Below are positions 5,650 through 9,442 of a DNA stretch of 9,442 nt, one piece after another; the first letter of the stretch is position 1; every line of letters begins with the position of its first letter. The translations under genes were made by a program, and so were the position numbers. The DNA lies in contig JASHSN010000070.1 in NCBI GenBank assembly GCA_030038695.1, forward strand, positions 1 to 9,442. The letters are read 5' to 3'. The notes under the pieces were generated by a model that did no database searches, was not told the origin of the DNA, and saw only the letters and a list, made by a program, of their open reading frames with translations. The stretch comes from Nitrososphaeraceae archaeon. GTDB lineage: Archaea; Thermoproteota; Nitrososphaeria; Nitrososphaerales; Nitrososphaeraceae.

Positions 5650-5666
5650 ACTAACTCGAGCTTAGT
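5650..5666. promoter_or_regulatory. Possible operator before the MFS gene
   Basis: ACTAA and TTAGT flank CTCGAGC, a short inverted repeat 9-25 bp before ATG 5675. Its position at the presumed promoter-proximal end would suit a repressor of an exporter gene, but the arms are only five bases. The rest of 5428-5674 holds no gene I can support. Confidence 0.25.
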
Positions 5667-5674
5667 TATTTACT

Positions 5675-7309
5675 ATGGTTGAAAGAGAAGACAGAGATCA
5701 AAAAGAAAAGATTTCTGCATCAGGTTTGAGTCCTTTTGGATATAGCCTGTATAGGGCTTTCTGGTTTGCTGCCCTCTTTTCGTATATCGGTGCAGCAATG
5801 TATGATGTGGCTGCATCATGGCTAATGACGTCACTTGCTCCAAATCCTGTATTCGTTTCTCTTATCACAACAGCAAGTACTCTCCCAATTTTTCTTTTTG
5901 CTTTACCATCTGGGGCATTATCTGACATCTTTGATCGACGTAATATCTTGCTCATTTCATGCGGATACATGTTTACAGTATCTATGATACTTGGGATACT
6001 CACTCTTGTTGAAGTTGCTACCCCTGCTTTATTGTTGATATTTACTTTTGCACTGGGAGCAGGTACTACTATGATTAGAACTCCTATTATTCCTACGATG
6101 AGTGCACTAGTATCAAGATCGGAATTACCTGCTGCTCTCACTCTTAGTGCTGTGGCAAGTAACATTGGTCGTGCCGTTGGCCCTACGGTTGGTGGTCTTA
6201 TTGTAACTGCAATCGCACCTTGGGCAGTATTTTTACTTGCTTCCATCTCTTATATTGTTATGATCATAGTCCTGAGTAAGTTGTCAAGAAAGTGTCAAGT
6301 CCAAACTTCGCTACCACCGGAGAGCATTGTTGGAGCTATTCGAGCTCAGATACGCTATGTACGACATTCTCAAGCAGCACATGTTTTAATTGTTCGGGCA
6401 GGTCTGTTCACATTATGTAGTAGTGCGCTATTGTCTCTCTTGCCACTTTTGGCTAGACATGAATTAAGACTTGATTCAACAGGCTTTGGGTTGCTATTAG
6501 GATCTTTTGGTGTGGGAGCAATAATTGGTGGGATTGCTATTTTGCCAAAATTACGGCACAGAGCTTCAACGGAATCTCTTATTACAAGTTCTATTGGTTT
6601 ACTTGCAGTGGTAATATTCCTGATGGGGTACATACGGGATTTTGGCATTCTTTGTATTGTTATGGGAGCAGGAGGAGCAGCTTACATTACCATATTTTCA
6701 CAACTTTACACCATTGGAATCAAATCTGCGCCAAAATGGATTGGAGCCAGAGTATTGGCAGTTTATCTCCTTATACTAAATGGTGGCTTGGCAATTGGGA
6801 GTGTAATATGGGGCATGATTGCGAACACAATTGGGATTCCAATTACCTTGTCGATAGCTTCGTTAGCCTTGGCTGCAACTATTGTTACTAGAAAGCGATT
6901 CAACGTAACTGTTGTGGACGATCTCGATTTCACACCAGCAGGCAGTGATCATTGGTCGCTGCCTCCTCAGCTCTCGATTGATCCTGCAAGCAGTGAGGGC
7001 CAAGCTCTTGTAATAATCGACTACAAAATTGATCCTAAATTATCTGAAGAGTTCGAGGAGAATCTATTTGAATTAGGGACTATTCTCAGGAGCGAAGGCA
7101 TGAGCTATTGGGAATTATTTCAGGACCCCGCAGATAAAGGTCATTACCTTGAGATCAGAATTGCTGATACCTGGACTGACCATATGCGTCAGCACGAACG
7201 AGTTACCAAAAATGTTAAGCTTATGGAAGATAGAATTAGAGCATTACTCAAAGATTGTCCCCAACCCATAGTGTCTCATTATATAGCAAAACCTTCTACG
7301 TCCAAATAG
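5675..7309 (+). CDS. MFS exporter (MFS_3/EntS-like) with C-terminal ABM-like domain
   Basis: 544 residues from ATG 5675, intact. It is a cytoplasmic-membrane major facilitator superfamily drug/siderophore-type exporter, driven by ion gradient (family knowledge). Residues about 24-408 contain the hydrophobic helices of a 12-helix MFS fold. Helix 1-2 has the family sequence AASWLMTSLAPNP, and the helix 2-3 loop carries motif A (SGALSDIFDRRNILL, about 79-93). GAGTTMIRTPIIPTMSALV and GRAVGPTVGGL follow in helices 4-5. After a linker, residues about 445-525 form an antibiotic-biosynthesis-monooxygenase-like ferredoxin barrel: strand LVIIDYKID, helix LSEEFEENLFELG, SYWELFQDPAD, LEIRIADTWTDHMRQHERVT. 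This tail is typical of the MFS_3 (PF05977) group, so the fusion is ancestral rather than new. Substrate is unknown. No neighbour encodes a siderophore or antibiotic pathway. Confidence 0.92.
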   Translation: MVEREDRDQKEKISASGLSPFGYSLYRAFWFAALFSYIGAAMYDVAASWLMTSLAPNPVFVSLITTASTLPIFLFALPSGALSDIFDRRNILLISCGYMFTVSMILGILTLVEVATPALLLIFTFALGAGTTMIRTPIIPTMSALVSRSELPAALTLSAVASNIGRAVGPTVGGLIVTAIAPWAVFLLASISYIVMIIVLSKLSRKCQVQTSLPPESIVGAIRAQIRYVRHSQAAHVLIVRAGLFTLCSSALLSLLPLLARHELRLDSTGFGLLLGSFGVGAIIGGIAILPKLRHRASTESLITSSIGLLAVVIFLMGYIRDFGILCIVMGAGGAAYITIFSQLYTIGIKSAPKWIGARVLAVYLLILNGGLAIGSVIWGMIANTIGIPITLSIASLALAATIVTRKRFNVTVVDDLDFTPAGSDHWSLPPQLSIDPASSEGQALVIIDYKIDPKLSEEFEENLFELGTILRSEGMSYWELFQDPADKGHYLEIRIADTWTDHMRQHERVTKNVKLMEDRIRALLKDCPQPIVSHYIAKPSTSK

Positions 7310-7408
7310 ATACGTACACGACCACATGCACAGCATAGAGGCGCCAGATAGGAAACACGATGTCGGATAGAGATAGAATCACTTGTTCCCGATTTCCACC
7401 ATGGGGTT

Positions 7409-7713
7409 ATGAGATTCTTTATTCCAAAATTCCTAAAAGTCCCTATACTAGATGGGGCACAGTTGATCAGTGGAATTGAACGAAGTCTTCTGACCTGCGA
7501 CAACTCCGGTATTATATTCCACGCTGGATTTTTATGAGCTAACCCGTCGATTTGCAGCAGAGGATTCGCACCGTGTAGATATTCGCCAAAGACAAGCTTG
7601 GCAAGCGAAAGATGTCTTCTAGGACTGATTATAAGCTAATTTTAGGCTCTCGGTTATTTGCTACCCGGGAAACCTTGGAATGGAAAGATAGTTGCGGACA
7701 ATCGTTACTTTAA
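7409..7713 (+). pseudogene. Probable frameshifted small gene downstream of the MFS exporter
   Basis: Three coding-like pieces line up if two single T bases are removed. Piece 1, ATG 7409 to about 7535: MRFFIPKFLKVPILDG, then RSLLTCDNSGIIFHAGF. Removing one T from the five-T run near 7531-7535 joins it to piece 2 (YELTRRFAAEDSHRV, then RQRQAWQAKDVF, ending at TAG 7620-7622). Removing the T of that TAG joins piece 3 (RTDYKLILGSRLFATRETLE, ending at TAA 7711-7713), giving about 103 residues. The joined protein looks soluble and helical; the family is not recognised. It starts about 100 bp after the exporter gene in the same direction, so it could once have been co-transcribed. A competing 39-codon frame at 7360-7479 is less convincing. 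Confidence 0.4.
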
Positions 7714-7792
7714 AAATATTGGCTTTAAGGGTCAGGAAACTTTCTTTAGATATACAGAATTAGTGACTTGGCAAGTAAGAATCCTGTTGTCG

Positions 7793-7810
7793 AAAAAAAG
7801 AAAAAAGAAG
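7793..7810 (-). terminator. T-rich archaeal terminator of the Gly-rich gene
   Basis: On the minus strand TTCTTTTTTCTTTTTTT begins 9 bases after the restored stop codon (7819-7821). Long T runs without a hairpin are the usual archaeal transcription stop. Its place supports 7819, not 7893, as the true gene end. Confidence 0.6.
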
Positions 7811-7818
7811 ATTTGGTG

Positions 7819-8366
7819 TTATTTATCCTCTTTTGGAGAGCCAATTGGGGATTGGACTGCCGGCATGCCCACACCTGGCGGGCCGTTTTGACCTACGTTA
7901 CCGGAGCCAACACCGTTTTGACCAGGTTTGCCGTTAAAGAAGTTACCCGATGATATTGCGTTGATAAGGGGGCACAAGTGCTGCCTTGTCCACCATTAAT
8001 GCCGTTTCCTCCGGCTCCACCGTTAGCAGGGCTGGCAAAGAAGCCAGGCCGTCCCTGTCCACCAATTCCACCATTACCACCAGTCCCAAGATTAATCCCG
8101 TTTCCTCCGGCTCTACCATTAGCGGAAGCGGCATTCGCTCCCTGTCCACCAGCTCCACCAACTCCGCCATTACCGCCGATACCACCTGTTCCGCCACTTG
8201 TTCCCGTCATAGAAACAACAAATGCTTCAGGTAAATTTGTTGTTACTATACCTAACAAGAGCATAGGTGGCATGTGTTGTCTTGTTATTCCTGCGTCTAT
8301 GTCAAATGTATCCCCGAATGCTAGAGTCATATCCATAACCACAGTCATAGTCAAAGCCTCAGCCAC
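7819..8366 (-). pseudogene. Secreted glycine-rich repeat protein with a frame break
   Basis: The main frame (GTG 8366, or ATG 8348 or 8273, to TAG 7893) has a hydrophobic signal-like stretch (MLLLGIVTTNLPEAFVV) followed by about 80 residues of Gly-x-x text such as GGTGGIGGNGGVGGAGGQG. After GGQGSTCAP the frame loses its Gly pattern and stops. In the -1 frame, entered at a run of five C on the coding strand (7968-7972), the pattern resumes: SSGNFFNGKPGQNGVGSGNV, QNGPPGVGMP, and ends at TAA 7819-7821, right before a T-rich terminator. One extra C would make a single ORF. So this is a frameshift mutation, a sequencing error, or a slippage-switched gene. The product is a surface or wall low-complexity protein without known catalytic motif. 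Start choice is uncertain; ATG 8273 gives the most compact signal peptide. Confidence 0.65.
7995..8123. repeat. 33-bp diverged direct repeat within the Gly-rich gene
   Basis: A 33-base segment at 7995-8027 recurs at 8091-8123 with a few changes, 96 bp (32 codons) apart. It encodes the paired ANGxAGGNGIN motifs. A neighbouring CCCTGTCCACCA also recurs. This indicates internal duplication. Confidence 0.7.
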
Positions 8367-8403
8367 AATTCCCCATTTTCCCTTCTACACAAGGAATTTG
8401 CAA

Positions 8404-8438
8404 AATACGTCCCAATACGTTCCTTTGAAATATGTCCC
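8404..8438. promoter_or_regulatory. Three copies of AATAYGTYCC
   Basis: AATACGTCCC (8404-8413), AATACGTTCC (8414-8423) and AATATGTCCC (8429-8438) lie in the same orientation between the TATA box at 8467-8474 and the Gly-rich gene start. They would fall just downstream of the transcription start on the minus strand, a position suited to a repressor or mRNA leader element. Spacing is 10 and 15 bp. Confidence 0.5.
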
Positions 8439-8466
8439 ATCAAACGGTGAAAGAGATCGGCTCAAT

Positions 8467-8474
8467 AATATAAA
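8467..8474 (-). promoter_or_regulatory. TATA box for the Gly-rich gene
   Basis: TTTATATT on the minus strand is close to the archaeal consensus. Transcription would begin near 8445, giving a leader of about 80 bases to GTG 8366. Confidence 0.5.
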
Positions 8475-8496
8475 ATCTATTGACAAACCAGTAGAT

Positions 8497-8519
8497 AAAA
8501 AGTCCGTTCACGACGGACT
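8497..8519 (-). terminator. Hairpin followed by five T, minus strand
   Basis: AGTCCGT, loop CGTGA, ACGGACT, then TTTTTATC on the minus strand: a perfect 7-bp stem of the intrinsic-terminator type. It lies between the small minus-strand ORF (stop at 8638) and the Gly-rich gene promoter, so it would stop read-through from upstream. Hairpin terminators are less usual in archaea. Confidence 0.45.
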
Positions 8520-8637
8520 GAGTTAAGTTGACGATATGACAACGAATAAGCCAATGATGATAGAGCCTATGGTCTGGTCAATCTGAACGTGAACGGACAT
8601 TGTCTATTATGAGATCACTTATTTATCTTGTTGAAGT

Positions 8638-8784
8638 TTATGTTTCTAGACTCTCAAAGAACAGTGAAGACATCTGTTTTTTGTGAACAGTATCAGAATG
8701 GTTTACCGATGCCATAAGTTCATAACAAAGACTCACAGATTCTTGTGAAAATTTATCTAGTTGTGTTATCGACCAATCAATCAT
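8638..8784 (-). CDS. Tentative small helical protein, 48 residues
   Basis: Unrecognised. ATG 8784 to TAA 8638-8640. The sequence reads as an amphipathic helical chain (SITQLDKFSQESVSLCYELM) with one cysteine and no hydrophobic anchor. The frame stays open for about 30 codons upstream of the ATG without an earlier common start. It is divergent from the 8822 ORF, 37 bp apart, and is followed after about 120 bp by a hairpin-T5 terminator on its own strand, which supports transcription in this direction. The plus strand is also partly open here, so strand choice is not certain. Confidence 0.4.
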   Translation of the reverse strand: MIDWSITQLDKFSQESVSLCYELMASVNHSDTVHKKQMSSLFFESLET

Positions 8785-8821
8785 AAATGATACAAAGAAT
8801 AGATCGATTGTTGCTGTAGTT

Positions 8822-8989
8822 ATGGATAACGTATCAACTATGTCACATGAAATGGGGCAAATGCCGGTTGTGGATTATAACGGTACCTATTATAGTATTG
8901 AGCATACCTTAACATTAGGATTGCTAAAGCAACTATGTGATCATAATTACGTCTTGAGTGTTAAAGAATCATACGTTGGACCGACCTAA
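8822..8989 (+). CDS. Tentative small protein, 55 residues
   Basis: Unrecognised. ATG 8822 to TAA 8987-8989; the same frame is open back to 8726 but without ATG, GTG or TTG. It is Met/Val/Tyr-rich and soluble: MGQMPVVDYNGTYYSIEH, then a Leu-rich helix (LTLGLLKQLCDHNYVL) with one cysteine. No ribosome site or clear TATA box is seen. The IS5-type element begins about 37 bp after the stop, so the gene may have been cut or displaced. Could be a fragment. Confidence 0.38.
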   Translation: MDNVSTMSHEMGQMPVVDYNGTYYSIEHTLTLGLLKQLCDHNYVLSVKESYVGPT

Positions 8990-9026
8990 CCACACCACGT
9001 TTTCATCCTGGTAATACCACTACTAA

Positions 9027-9308
9027 GAGGCTATCCGAAAATTAGTTGACATTTTTTGAGTTCTAGACTTACTATATCCGAACGATACAGCTAAGCCATA
9101 CTAACCCATCTCGTTATTGATAGTGATATCCGAACTTACAGGTGTTGAATCTGCATATGAAATACCTGATGTACTATGGGATAGGATTACCCTGCTGCTG
9201 CCATCACGCAAGAGAAAGAAGAAAGCTGGTCGACCAAGAATGAACGACACTAAGGCCATGAGTGCTATTTTCTATGGGAAGAAACATTCAACAACTTGTT
9301 TAGTTTAA
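9027..9308 (+). mobile_element. Left end of an IS5-type element (incomplete)
   Basis: A GAGGCTATCCGAAAATTAG sequence at 9027-9045 looks like a terminal inverted repeat of IS5-type elements (family knowledge), about 90 bp before the transposase fragment. No matching right inverted repeat is found before the window ends at 9442, and the transposase is cut short. TATCCGAA recurs at 9032, 9075 and 9127, possibly transposase-binding sites. The bases after 9308 (9309-9442) are A/T-rich with nothing I can support. Confidence 0.5.
9117..9308 (+). pseudogene. IS5-family transposase, N-terminal fragment
   Basis: The 63-codon frame from TTG 9117 contains the N-terminal helix-turn-helix region of IS5-type DDE transposases (DUF4096-like): YEIPDVLWDRITLLLPSRKR, basic KRKKKAGRPRMNDTKAMSAI, then FY. 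Intact relatives continue from AIFY into VLRTGCQW and the catalytic DDE core. Here the sequence changes abruptly after FY (about 9275) to GKKHSTTCLV and stops, so the catalytic part is lost by deletion or rearrangement. Inactive. Confidence 0.8.
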
Positions 9309-9442
9309 ACCGTCTTGTTTCATGGTAATGATCTAGGCCAACAATACATTTTCTTTTCGAGTATAGAATCATGTTACTTGTATGCATAATTATTAGTTCT
9401 AAAAACTTAAAATATCAAATTCGAGGTTTGAAAAATCAAATG

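Noticed and set aside
5698..6246. Minus-strand ORF of 182 codons inside the exporter gene
   Set aside because: It is fully antisense to a well-recognised MFS protein and lacks any family features.
7658..7891. Plus-strand 77-codon ORF from a TTG
   Set aside because: Its first half (NRYFKNIGFKGQETFF) is mildly protein-like, but its second half is the antisense of the Gly-rich gene's terminator and tail, and it has no start signals. Left as unresolved.
7978..8526. Plus-strand proline-rich ORF of 182 codons
   Set aside because: It is the antisense of the Gly-rich gene: Gly codons GGN read as Pro/Ala codons on the other strand. The minus strand has the signal peptide, TATA box and T-rich terminator.
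8609..8821. Plus-strand frame with two stops leading into the 8822 ORF
   Set aside because: It could be a longer gene with nonsense mutations, but the minus strand holds an uninterrupted 48-residue ORF over most of it, so antisense openness explains it more simply.

Overview
The window looks like a gene-poor, decaying accessory stretch of an archaeal genome, most likely a soil ammonia-oxidising archaeon (Nitrososphaerales; inference, low to moderate certainty). The grounds are: A/T-rich TATA-like boxes about 25-30 bp before several start codons (leaderless pattern), almost no Shine-Dalgarno sites, T-rich rather than hairpin termination at one gene, several small secreted proteins with signal peptides ending near a Glu-Ala-Phe motif, and broken IS200/IS605 and IS5-type elements. 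No rRNA, tRNA or CRISPR array was seen.

Layout. 1-950: a small secreted cysteine protein gene (-), possibly cut by an in-frame TGA, then a tentative 37-residue ORF (-) among palindromes. 948-1846: a coiled-coil protein (+) facing an unrecognised 99-residue protein (-). 1850-2600: mostly non-coding or decayed, with weak coding-like scraps and repeats. 2610-2762: a 50-residue single-pass membrane protein (+). 2966-3580: hidden remains of a secreted beta-sandwich-like protein (-), broken by frameshifts and stops. 3715-3984: a glutaredoxin-fold protein without its CXXC (+). 4051-4383: an IS200/IS605 TnpA pseudogene (+). 4406-4706: a gene scrap (-) and a dense repeat cluster. 4641-5137: two short divergent unknown genes. 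5134-5427: a secreted Gly/Tyr/His-rich repeat protein (-).

5675-7309 holds the one large intact gene, an MFS_3-type exporter with a C-terminal ABM-like domain. It is followed by a probable frameshifted small gene (7409-7713, +) and a Gly-rich secreted repeat protein (7819-8366, -) whose reading frame is broken at a five-base C tract. Upstream of the latter lie a strong TATA box and three copies of a 10-bp repeat. 8638-8989 has two tentative small divergent genes. 9027-9308 is the left end and N-terminal fragment of an IS5-type transposase element.

No multi-gene operon or pathway is visible. The common theme is small exported or surface proteins, low-complexity repeats and pseudogenes. The most interesting items are the two low-complexity secreted proteins, one His-rich and one with a possible frame switch, and the buried pseudogenes in stretches that look empty. 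All assignments rest on reading the sequence; no database search was possible.
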